Shown here: one piece after another, positions 42,103-49,266 of the stretch | Layout: each line of letters begins with the position of its first letter | Numbering within the stretch: the stretch's first letter is position 1 | Assembly: GCA_963844845.1 (NCBI GenBank) | Contig: CAWJPW010000004.1 | Coordinates: 1 to 64,000, forward strand | Origin: CAWJPW01 sp963844845 | GTDB taxonomy: Bacteria > Acidobacteriota > Thermoanaerobaculia > Thermoanaerobaculales > Sulfomarinibacteraceae | Reading direction: 5' to 3' | Length of the DNA: 64,000 nt | Translations under genes and position numbers: made by a program | Notes under the pieces: model-generated | What the model saw: the letters and a program-made list of their open reading frames with translations, nothing else | The model's database searches: none | What the model was told of the DNA's origin: nothing

Positions 42103-43675
42103 GGGGGACCTCCTCGAGAGCGGGAATGCCGGGCTCGCTGGCGAGGCGGCGGTAGGTCATGCCCGCGAACGCCGGAACCTCTGCAGCCAGGGTCTCGAAG
42201 ACGTGGCGGGGACGTACCGAGGGTTGCTCCTCGAGGTCGCGGGCGACGGCCACCAGCCAGAGGATCTCCCAGGTGGCCTTGGCCTGGCCTCGCGGGTAGA
42301 GCCCGCGGCCGGCGAGCTGCACCCGGCCTGTGGAGGAGGTGTAGGTCCCTTCGCTCTCCAGCCAGGAGGCCACTGGCAGCACCAGCTCGGCGGTGCGTGA
42401 CAGCGGGGTGTGGGTACGGGCCATGACGGTGAGCCGCTGCCCGGTGACGGCGTCGGCGGCGGCATCCGAGGCGAGCCACGGGTGGGCGTGGGCGTCGAGC
42501 ACCAGGAGTGGGCCACTGCCCTTCGTGACGAAGTCGGCGAGCCCCTGCTCATCCACCGTCGGAAGCCCCATCAGGCGGGCGCCCGTGCTGTTGGGGTGGG
42601 CATCACGGCTGTGCACCCACTCGCCGCGGCCGTTCTTCACCTTGTGCGGCTCCCCGTCGTGCACCGGCACCACGATCGCGAGGCCGGCCCCGTCCACGAG
42701 CACGCGTTTCACCAGGAAAAGCGCTTCGTTCGAGAGGTTTGCCGAGGCCACTACGCGGGTGTCGGAGCCGGGGGCGGCGAGCTCTGAAAGGCGGGCGACG
42801 GCGTCACGCCAGCCCACAGTGGCCGCCCCGTCACCGGAGGTGGGCCGCTCGACGTCACGACCGTTCAGACCCTCGGCCAGGAGCCGGCCGTAGTCGCACA
42901 TCCACCAGCCATTGATCTCGGCGTTCTCGCGGGGAATGAAGCGATGAACGACTCCCTCGTGCTCACCGATCCAGATCGAGCAACCGATGGAGCAGCCGAA
43001 GCACATCGACGGGGTGTCCTCGAGCCTCCACACCCGGGCGCGGAAGCGGAACTCCTTTACCGTCAGGGCGCCCACCGGGCAGACGTCGGCGGCGCACGCC
43101 GACCAGGGGTTGTCGAAGGGCTCGCCGTCGAAGGTGTCGATGTAGGAGTGATTGCCGCGTGACTTCATCGTGAGGTCGCCGGTCTCCGCGATCTCCTGCG
43201 TGAAGCGGACGCAGCGGGTGCAGTGGATGCAGCGGTTCTGGTTCTGGACCACGTGCGGGCCGATGAGCCGACGCTCGAAGCCGGGGTAGGTGCGCCGCAC
43301 GTCCACCATGTGGGTGGTGTCGGCACCGTGCGCCACCGAGTAGTCCTGGAGGTAGCACTCGCCGGCCTGGTCGCACACCGGGCAGTCGAGGGGATGGTTC
43401 TCGAGGAGGAACTCCATCACCGCCGTGCGCGCCTCGCGCACGCGCTCCGAGGCCGTGTGTACCGCCATCCCCTCGCGCACGGGCGTCGAGCAGGCGGTTG
43501 CCAGCCGGGGCATGCCCTCCACCTCTACGAAGCAGATGCGGCACTGCCCCACCACCGAGAGACCGGGGTGGTAGCAGTAGGTGGGCACCTCGATGCCCAG
43601 CTTGGCGGCGGCCTCCACCAGGTTGGTGCCGTCAGGCACCTGAACCTCGCGTCCGTCGACGGTCAACGTCACCAT
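42092..43675 (-). CDS. nuoG: NADH-quinone oxidoreductase subunit G (short form)
   Basis: The 527-residue iron-sulfur subunit carries electrons from NuoF toward the quinone site. Cluster motifs visible in order are the 2Fe-2S set (YCYHPGLSVVGQCRICFVEVEG, ATACST), the HisCys3 site (NHPLDCPVCDQAGEC), a 4Fe-4S site (RCIHCTRCVRF with CAADVCPVGAL) and an extra N7-type site (CFGCSIGCSIW with WWMC). The molybdopterin-oxidoreductase-like C-terminal domain is short, so the protein is well below the 700-900 residues of many NuoG. Relevant N-terminal chemistry is intact. It sits between nuoF and nuoH. Confidence 0.94.
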   Translation of the reverse strand: MVTLTVDGREVQVPDGTNLVEAAAKLGIEVPTYCYHPGLSVVGQCRICFVEVEGMPRLATACSTPVREGMAVHTASERVREARTAVMEFLLENHPLDCPVCDQAGECYLQDYSVAHGADTTHMVDVRRTYPGFERRLIGPHVVQNQNRCIHCTRCVRFTQEIAETGDLTMKSRGNHSYIDTFDGEPFDNPWSACAADVCPVGALTVKEFRFRARVWRLEDTPSMCFGCSIGCSIWIGEHEGVVHRFIPRENAEINGWWMCDYGRLLAEGLNGRDVERPTSGDGAATVGWRDAVARLSELAAPGSDTRVVASANLSNEALFLVKRVLVDGAGLAIVVPVHDGEPHKVKNGRGEWVHSRDAHPNSTGARLMGLPTVDEQGLADFVTKGSGPLLVLDAHAHPWLASDAAADAVTGQRLTVMARTHTPLSRTAELVLPVASWLESEGTYTSSTGRVQLAGRGLYPRGQAKATWEILWLVAVARDLEEQPSVRPRHVFETLAAEVPAFAGMTYRRLASEPGIPALEEVPHVG

Positions 43676-43687
43676 GGGCTCGCTCTC

Positions 43688-45004
43688 CTAGATGCCGAAC
43701 GTGCCGCGGCCCGAGCGTACCGGGAGCACCGGAGTCTTGCGCGCGGGCAGCGGCTCGGCAGCCGCGATCTTGGCCTCGAACTCGGTGCGGAAGTGCTTGA
43801 GGAACGAGGCGATGGGTCCACAAAAAGCGTCGCCGAGCGGGCAGATGGTCATGCCCTGGCTGGCGTAGCGCGAAATCCGCTCGAGGGTCACCAGGTCGCG
43901 CGGCTGACCGTGCCCACGGTTGATACGGCGGAGGATGTCCAGGGCCCAGTCGCTCCCCTCGCGACACGGCGTGCACTGCCCACACGACTCGTGGGCGTAG
44001 AAGCGTTGGAGGTTCTCCAGCGCCCACACCATGTCGACCGTCTCGTCCATCACGATGAGGCCGCCGGAGCCCAGCATCGAGCCGGCGGCGGCCACCGAGT
44101 CGAAGTCGGCAGGGGTGTCCAGCAGGTCGGCGGGCAGCACCGGGCATGAGGATCCGCCGGGGATGAACGCCTTGAGGGCCTTGCCGTCGCGCACCCCGAG
44201 ACAGTGGTCCTCGATGATCTCGCGGAAGGTCACGCCGAGAGGCAGCTCATACACGCCCGGGCGGTTGACGTGGCCGGAGACGCAGAACAGCTTCGGCCCG
44301 GTGTTGTTGGGACGGCCGATGCCGGCGAACCACGCTGCGCCGCGCTCGACGATGTGGGGGACGCACGACAGGGTCTCGACGTTGTTGACCACCGTGGGGC
44401 AGCCGAACAGGCCGACCACCGCCGGGAACGGCGGCTTGAGGCGGGGCAGACCGCGCTTGCCCTCGATGGACTCGATGAGAGCGGTCTCCTCCCCGCAGAT
44501 GTAGGCGCCGGCGCCGCGGTGCACGTACACTCCGAGGTCGTAGCCGGTCTTGAGGATGTTCCTTCCGAGGTACTTCTTCTTGTAGGCCTCGGCGATCGCC
44601 TGCTCGAGCATCGCCGCTTCCTCGACGAACTCACCGCGGATATAGATGTAGCAGGCGTTGGCGCCGAAGGCATAGGCGGAGATGATGATCCCCTCGATGA
44701 GCATGTGGGGGTCGGTGCGGATGATCTCGCGGTCCTTGAAGGTCCCGGGCTCGGACTCGTCGGCGTTGCAGACGAGATACTTGGGTTTCGGCGAGTCCTT
44801 GGGCACGAAGCCCCACTTGACCCCGGTGGGGAAGCCGGCGCCGCCGCGGCCGCGCAGACCGGCGCTCTTGACCTCCTCGATGACGTGGCCGGGATCCATG
44901 ATGAGCGCCTTCTTGAGCGCCGAGTAGCCACCCAGGCGGAGGTAGGTGTTGATGGAGCGTGAGTTCTCCTCGCCCCGTGCGCGCAGCAGGATTGGTTCCA
45001 TCAT
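43688..45004 (-). CDS. nuoF: NADH-quinone oxidoreductase subunit F
   Basis: The 438-residue subunit oxidises NADH with FMN and passes electrons to cluster N3. Motifs are the glycine-rich FMN/NADH site GLRGRGGAGFPTGVKWGF, YICGEETALIESIEGKRG, PNNTGPKLFCVSGHVNRPG, and the 4Fe-4S motif ESCGQCTPCREGSDW with AFCGPIASFLKHF. ATG 45004 (MMEPILLRARGEEN) is the start; a longer open frame to 45244 lies within nuoE. It follows nuoE after 11 nt. Confidence 0.96.
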   Translation of the reverse strand: MMEPILLRARGEENSRSINTYLRLGGYSALKKALIMDPGHVIEEVKSAGLRGRGGAGFPTGVKWGFVPKDSPKPKYLVCNADESEPGTFKDREIIRTDPHMLIEGIIISAYAFGANACYIYIRGEFVEEAAMLEQAIAEAYKKKYLGRNILKTGYDLGVYVHRGAGAYICGEETALIESIEGKRGLPRLKPPFPAVVGLFGCPTVVNNVETLSCVPHIVERGAAWFAGIGRPNNTGPKLFCVSGHVNRPGVYELPLGVTFREIIEDHCLGVRDGKALKAFIPGGSSCPVLPADLLDTPADFDSVAAAGSMLGSGGLIVMDETVDMVWALENLQRFYAHESCGQCTPCREGSDWALDILRRINRGHGQPRDLVTLERISRYASQGMTICPLGDAFCGPIASFLKHFRTEFEAKIAAAEPLPARKTPVLPVRSGRGTFGI

Positions 45005-45015
45005 GCCCCCGCTGG

Positions 45016-45543
45016 TCACTCGAGCGCGTCGAGGAGCGCGTCGAGCTTCTCGACCGTCATCTCGGTGTGGTAGTCGTCGTTCACCTGGATTACCGGCGCC
45101 TCGCCGCAAGCTCCCAGGCATTGCACGTCCAGCAGGGTGAAGCGGCCGTCCTCCGTGGTCTGCCCGAAGTCGATGCCGAGCTTCTCCTTGAGGTGCTCCA
45201 CCAGGGGCGAGGTGCCACAGAGCTGGCACGACAGGGTCGTGCACACCTGCAGCAGGTAGCGGCCGGGAGGCTCAGTCTGGTACATGGTGTAGAAGGTCAC
45301 GACGCCCTGTACGAACGCGGGTGTGAGGCCGAGGTGGTCGGCCGCCGCGGTGGCGATCCCGGGGGAGATCCAGCCCCACCGCTGCTGGCAGAGCCACAGG
45401 GTGGGCAGCAGAGCCGCCTGCCGCGTGGGATAGCGACCCAGGAGCTCGTCGATCTGGCCCGTCATGGCCTCGTCGAAGTGCACCTCGGCGACGGCCTCGG
45501 CGGGTGTGACCGAGAGGGGCGCCGGCAGGGAGGGGGAGCTCAC
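45016..45543 (-). CDS. nuoE: NADH-quinone oxidoreductase subunit E
   Basis: The 175-residue thioredoxin-fold subunit carries the 2Fe-2S cluster N1a. Ligands are in VCTTLSCQLCG and DVQCLGACGEAPV. The helical N-terminal part (LLPTLWLCQQRWGWISPGIA, VQGVVTFYTMYQTEPPGRY) matches the family. The start overlaps the end of nuoA by 4 nt. Placing nuoE directly after nuoA, with no nuoB-C-D between, is unusual. Confidence 0.95.
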   Translation of the reverse strand: MSSPSLPAPLSVTPAEAVAEVHFDEAMTGQIDELLGRYPTRQAALLPTLWLCQQRWGWISPGIATAAADHLGLTPAFVQGVVTFYTMYQTEPPGRYLLQVCTTLSCQLCGTSPLVEHLKEKLGIDFGQTTEDGRFTLLDVQCLGACGEAPVIQVNDDYHTEMTVEKLDALLDALE

Positions 45544-45962
45544 TCGTCACCTCCGGTCTCGCCGCCGAGCACCGGTGGGCGCCGGCGGCCCCAGTCGAAG
45601 ACGCCCTTGCGCCACAGGTAGACGTAGGCGAAACCCAGGAGCGCCACGAACGCCAGCATGTCCCAGAGCACCACCGACTGGTTCCGGGAGAGGAACTCGC
45701 GGTACGTGATCGCCCAGGGATAGAGGAAGGCGACCTCCACGTCGAGGACCACGAAGACAAGGGCGACGACGTAGAACTTCACCGAGATGCGCTTGTACGC
45801 CTGGTCGAGAATCGGCACACCGCTCTCGTAGGACTCGCGCTTCATCGTCGAGGTGCTCCGGGAACGCTGCCCGAGCAGCGCCGCCACGCCGAGCAGGCCT
45901 CCGGCCGTGAGCATTGCGAGTCCTACCGCGAGCAGGACCGGGAGAAACTGGTTGGCCATCAA
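45540..45962 (-). CDS. nuoA: NADH-quinone oxidoreductase subunit A
   Basis: The 140-residue membrane subunit with three helices is the first gene of the operon. Signature segments are KRESYESGVPILDQAYKRIS, YVVALVFVVLDVEVAFLYPW and the Asp/Glu-rich second helix. ATG 45962 follows GGGGGGTGGTTG. The C-terminal tail is hydrophilic and slightly long. A promoter and a Rex-type operator lie directly upstream. Confidence 0.96.
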   Translation of the reverse strand: MMANQFLPVLLAVGLAMLTAGGLLGVAALLGQRSRSTSTMKRESYESGVPILDQAYKRISVKFYVVALVFVVLDVEVAFLYPWAITYREFLSRNQSVVLWDMLAFVALLGFAYVYLWRKGVFDWGRRRPPVLGGETGGDE

Positions 45963-45971
45963 CCACCCCCC

Positions 45972-46027
45972 ATGTGGCCAATTTCACAAGACGACGCAAT
46001 CCTAGCGGCCCCCCCTACAGCCGTCAA
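45972..46027 (-). promoter_or_regulatory. nuo operon promoter with Rex-type operator
   Basis: On the minus strand, TTGACG (46027-46022), a 17-nt spacer and TAGGAT (46004-45999) form a strong sigma70-type promoter. Transcription should start near 45992. Immediately downstream (45989-45972) is TTGTGAAATTGGCCACAT, compared with the Rex consensus TTGTGA-N6-TCACAA: the left half matches fully and the right half in four of six bases. Bound Rex would block the start or early elongation. The encoded rex gene at the operon's far end makes a negative feedback loop likely. Confidence 0.72.
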
Positions 46028-46077
46028 CTTGAGGGTGACGAACCGCCGAGGTCGGGGCGCGGAGAGAACGGGGCGGG

Positions 46078-46091
46078 TATCATCTGCAGAC
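46078..46091 (+). promoter_or_regulatory. -10 element of the SufU-like gene
   Basis: TATCAT (46078-46083) lies 8 nt before the ATG at 46092. It is divergent from the nuo promoter within the 129-nt gap. No ribosome site is visible between them, so the mRNA may be leaderless. No clear -35 is seen. Confidence 0.4.
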
Positions 46092-46553
46092 ATGACCCAC
46101 GAAGGGGAAGACCCCCGCGATCTCGAGGCCCTCTACCGTGAGGTCATACTTGACCACCATCGCCGGCCCCGGGGACGGCGACCACTCCCGAGCCCCGAGG
46201 CCGAGGTCCTGCGCGAGAACCTCACCTGCGGTGACGAGGTCCGGGTGCAGCTGTCCCGCGAGGGAGGCGTCCTGGTCGGAGTGGCCGTGCTCGGCCGCGG
46301 GTGCGCGCTGTCCATCGCCTCCGGCTCGCTCATGGCCGAGGCGATCAGCGGCCTCACGGCGGCCGCCGCGATGGAGCTGACCGACCGGGTCCGCCGCCTC
46401 CTCGACGACCCCTCGGCGGCGGGAGAGGATCTCGGGCCGCTGGCCGCCTTGGCGGGGGTTCGCCGGTTCCCCGTGCGCCTGCGCTGCGTGCTGCTTCCGT
46501 GGGAGGCGCTGGAGAAGGCCGTCGAGCGCCTCGGGACAGCTTTCACAGGCTGA
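46092..46553 (+). CDS. SufU/IscU-like iron-sulfur cluster assembly scaffold
   Basis: The 153-residue protein has the NifU-N fold with three conserved Cys: NLTCGDEVRVQL (with the following Asp), GRGCALSIASGSLMAEAI and VRLRCVLLPWEALEKAV. The N-terminal LEALYREVILDHHRRPRGRR is the usual SufU start. The SufU subtype is favoured by the GRGCALSxASGS insert region. It would receive sulfur from a SufS-type desulfurase and help build clusters, for example for complex I encoded next door. No sufB, C, D or S genes are present in the window, so it is isolated from its usual operon. Confidence 0.88.
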   Translation: MTHEGEDPRDLEALYREVILDHHRRPRGRRPLPSPEAEVLRENLTCGDEVRVQLSREGGVLVGVAVLGRGCALSIASGSLMAEAISGLTAAAAMELTDRVRRLLDDPSAAGEDLGPLAALAGVRRFPVRLRCVLLPWEALEKAVERLGTAFTG

Positions 46554-46661
46554 TCTTTCGAGACGATCAACCGACCTGGTGACGACGAGCCGCCGGTCGC
46601 ACTCCGTCCAGCTTCACAGGGGGTGGACGGGAGGCGTCCAGTCGAGCGCGTCACCGCCCGG

Positions 46662-46692
46662 TTGCGCTGTCTCCCCGGGCACCGGATACTCC
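46662..46692 (+). promoter_or_regulatory. Promoter of the AEC transporter gene
   Basis: TTGCGC (46662-46667) and TACTCC (46687-46692), separated by 19 nt, precede the ATG at 46699 by 6 nt. The long spacer and the final C make it weaker than others in the window. Leaderless type. Confidence 0.4.
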
Positions 46693-46698
46693 CCTTGC

Positions 46699-47601
46699 AT
46701 GAGCGTGCTCAACGGGGTGGTGCCAGCCTTCCTCATCATCGGCCTCGGCGTCGTCGCGCGGCGGCGGGGATGGGTGGACGAGCCATTCGTCCGCCAGCTC
46801 AACCGGGTCATCTACTTCCTCGCCATTCCCGCTCTCCTGCTGCGTATCCTCGGCAGAGTCGACCTGGGGGCCACCTTCTCACTGCCACTCGTGGCCGGGT
46901 GCTCGGCCGCGTCCATCCTGGTGGGAGCCGCGGCCTGGCTCGTCGCACGGTGGCGCCGGGAGCCGCCCGAGCGCTCCGGCGTGTTCATCCAGGGGGCGGT
47001 GCGCGGGAACCTCGCATACATGGCGTTTCCGGTGATCTTCGCCGCTGCCGGGGACCGGGCTCTGACGGTGGCGGCGGTGACCGCGGCGGTGCTGATACCC
47101 CTCCAGAACATCCTGGCGATCGGCGCGCTGGCCGCCGCCACCCGCAGCCGGGGTCGCGAGCTGGTCACGCTGCTGCTGCTCAATCCGGTCGTTCTTGGGG
47201 TGGCCGGAGGGCTGGTGTGGGCGGTCTCCGGCTGGCGCGCGTGGACGTGGCTCGACACCTTCCTGCAGCTGCTGGGGTCGCTCGCCATGCCCGGGGCGCT
47301 TCTCACCGTCGGCGCGCAGCTCCGGCTGGAGGGCGTGCGCCTCCACGCGCCGTCGGCGGTCACGGCGACGCTCCTCAAGCTCGTCCTGGCGCCGGCACTT
47401 GGTCTGGCTCTGCTTTCCTGGCTGGGGGTGTCGGGTACGGCACGACTCGTGGGCGTGCTGCTGCTGGCGGCGCCCACGGCGGTGGCCTCCACGGCCGTGG
47501 CGCAGGAGATGGGGGGCGATCTCGAGTTCGCGGGCTCCATCGTCGTGATATCCAGCCTGGGTTCGTTCGCCGGTTTCGTCGTGTGGGGCCTTCTGGGCTA
47601 G
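46699..47601 (+). CDS. AEC (auxin efflux carrier) family transporter
   Basis: The 300-residue membrane protein starts at ATG 46699 (MSVLNGVVPAFLIIGLGVVA). It has about ten helices in two inverted repeats. Family cues are the N-terminal RRGWVDEPFVRQLNRVIYFLAIPALLL, the mid-helix break GNLAYMAFPVIFAAAG, LLLLNPVVLGVAGGLV and the C-terminal APTAVASTAVAQEMGGD. AEC proteins export or import small carboxylates such as malate; the substrate here is unknown. It ends in the 61-nt element found again at 53928. Confidence 0.88.
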   Translation: MSVLNGVVPAFLIIGLGVVARRRGWVDEPFVRQLNRVIYFLAIPALLLRILGRVDLGATFSLPLVAGCSAASILVGAAAWLVARWRREPPERSGVFIQGAVRGNLAYMAFPVIFAAAGDRALTVAAVTAAVLIPLQNILAIGALAAATRSRGRELVTLLLLNPVVLGVAGGLVWAVSGWRAWTWLDTFLQLLGSLAMPGALLTVGAQLRLEGVRLHAPSAVTATLLKLVLAPALGLALLSWLGVSGTARLVGVLLLAAPTAVASTAVAQEMGGDLEFAGSIVVISSLGSFAGFVVWGLLG

Positions 47602-47667
47602 TGTCCTGTTTGGAAAATCGCAATGGACTATTCGCTTGTCAGCGCGGCCCCTGGCTGCGCGAATAGT
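47599..47667 (+). repeat. Stop-codon-linked 61-nt repeat with 9-bp hairpin, copy 1
   Basis: The element begins with the TAG stop of the AEC gene and matches 53928-53988 in 53 of 61 positions; its last 33 nt (47627-47659) are identical to the other copy. Here ACTATTCGC (47627-47635) pairs perfectly with GCGAATAGT (47659-47667), enclosing a 23-nt loop that can fold further. It may act as a terminator or as a mobile non-coding element. Confidence 0.75.
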
Positions 47668-47723
47668 ACATAGGACTTCGCGAGGCGCTCTCTGGCCGGC
47701 TGGCGGGTCGGGGCGAACGAGGG

Positions 47724-47735
47724 TACTCTGACGCC
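47724..47735 (+). promoter_or_regulatory. -10 element of the PilT gene
   Basis: TACTCT (47724-47729) lies 6 nt before the ATG at 47736, with no ribosome site between. No clear -35 is visible. It is placed just after the hairpin repeat that follows the AEC gene. Confidence 0.45.
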
Positions 47736-49202
47736 ATGGAAGACCCCGACGTCATCGAACGAATCGTCAGGGCGGCGCTCAAGCAGGGTGGTGAGCGGCT
47801 CGAGCTGGTGGCAGGACAGGCTGCTGTCATGACCCGTAGCGGCGAGCGGCTCAAGGCCGGGCAGGAGCTCGATCCGGGAGCGCTGGATGCGTGGTGGGGA
47901 GCGATCTCGAGCCCGGAGAACGACGCCAAGCTTGACCTCGGTCTCGAGGTCACCGTGCGGCTCGAGCGAGGCGGCGACGCGCTGCTCGTCGCGGCACGGC
48001 GCAACGACGGTGTGCTCAAGGTGAGTGTGACACGTGGCGGAGAGACGCCCGGTGAGGCGGCCGCGGTGAGCCCGGTGGACGGTCCGGTGAAGGCCGAGTC
48101 CGCGGTGGCCGTCAGCGCGGAGCACCCCCTCGACCGCCTGCTCATCCAGATGGTCGAGCTGGACGCCTCCGACCTCCACCTGTCCTCGGGGGTGGCGCCC
48201 ATGCTCCGCCTACACGGCGACATCAGGCCTCTGGGGGGCTTCGGCGCGCTGACTTCGGATCACATCCAGTTGATGTGCGACGACATCGCCCCGGCCAAGA
48301 ACCGTCGCGAGTTCCGTGAGCTCAACGACACCGACTTCGCGTATGAAATCGAAGGCCTGGCGAGGTTTCGGGTCAACATGTTCCGCGACCGGAAGGGCGC
48401 CGGGGCGGTGTTGCGGCAGATCCCGGCCGAGATTCAGTCGCTGGAGAAGCTGGGCCTGCCCGAGTCGGTCAAGAACCTGTGCCAGCTGACCAAGGGTCTC
48501 GTGCTGGTCACCGGGCCCACGGGCTCGGGCAAGTCCACCACCCTGGCGGCCATGGTGGACTTCATCAACGAGACCCGTACCGAGCACATCATCACCATCG
48601 AGGACCCCGTCGAGTTCGTCCACACCAACAAGCGGTGTCTGGTGAACCAGCGCGAGGTCTACAGTCACACGCAAGGTTTCAAGCACGCCCTGCGTGCCGC
48701 CCTACGGGAGGATCCGGACATCGTCCTGGTGGGCGAGATGCGCGACCTGGAGACCATTGCCATCGCCATCGAGACCGCCGAGACCGGCCACCTCGTGCTC
48801 GGCACCCTCCACACCACCACGGCGATCTCCACTGTCGATCGCATCATCGACCAGTTTCCGGCGGACCGTCAGGATCAGATCCGGATCATGCTGTCGGACT
48901 GCCTCAAGGGGGTCGTCGCTCAGAGCCTCTGCCGCCGGGCTGAAGGAGGGAGGGTGGCCGCCTTCGAGATCCTCCTTGGTGTACCGGCGGTGTCCAACCT
49001 GATCCGAGAGGGCAAGACCCACCAGCTCGCCTCCATCATGCAGACCGGTAAGCGGCAGGGGATGATACTGCTCAACGACTCCCTGGCGGACCTGGTGCGC
49101 AGGGGCGAGATAGACACCGGGGAGGCGATGCTGCGGTCCATCGACAAGGACGGGCTGCGCGGCCTGCTCAAGTCGGGATCTCAGGGACAATCCCAGGACT
49201 GA
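47736..49202 (+). CDS. pilT: Type IV pilus retraction ATPase PilT with extra N-terminal domain
   Basis: The 488-residue protein has a PilT core from about 130: MVELDASDLHLSSGVAPMLR (PAS-like N2), Walker A GPTGSGKSTTLAAMVDFIN near 261-267, the Asp box ITIEDPVEF, Walker B DIVLVGEMRDLETI, the His box GHLVLGTLHTT and a C-terminal helical tail. PilT hexamers depolymerise pili for twitching motility. Typical PilT is about 345-370 residues; residues 1-125 here are an added domain (DVIERIVRAALKQGGERLEL, VRLERGGDALLVAARR) that I cannot assign. No other pil genes flank it. Another type II/IV ATPase subclass remains possible. Confidence 0.9.
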   Translation: MEDPDVIERIVRAALKQGGERLELVAGQAAVMTRSGERLKAGQELDPGALDAWWGAISSPENDAKLDLGLEVTVRLERGGDALLVAARRNDGVLKVSVTRGGETPGEAAAVSPVDGPVKAESAVAVSAEHPLDRLLIQMVELDASDLHLSSGVAPMLRLHGDIRPLGGFGALTSDHIQLMCDDIAPAKNRREFRELNDTDFAYEIEGLARFRVNMFRDRKGAGAVLRQIPAEIQSLEKLGLPESVKNLCQLTKGLVLVTGPTGSGKSTTLAAMVDFINETRTEHIITIEDPVEFVHTNKRCLVNQREVYSHTQGFKHALRAALREDPDIVLVGEMRDLETIAIAIETAETGHLVLGTLHTTTAISTVDRIIDQFPADRQDQIRIMLSDCLKGVVAQSLCRRAEGGRVAAFEILLGVPAVSNLIREGKTHQLASIMQTGKRQGMILLNDSLADLVRRGEIDTGEAMLRSIDKDGLRGLLKSGSQGQSQD

Positions 49203-49266
49203 CTCGCCCGGGCGCGGCGAGCAGCAGGCAGTCGCGCGTGCCGCGCGAGCCGGCAACGGAGGAGCG

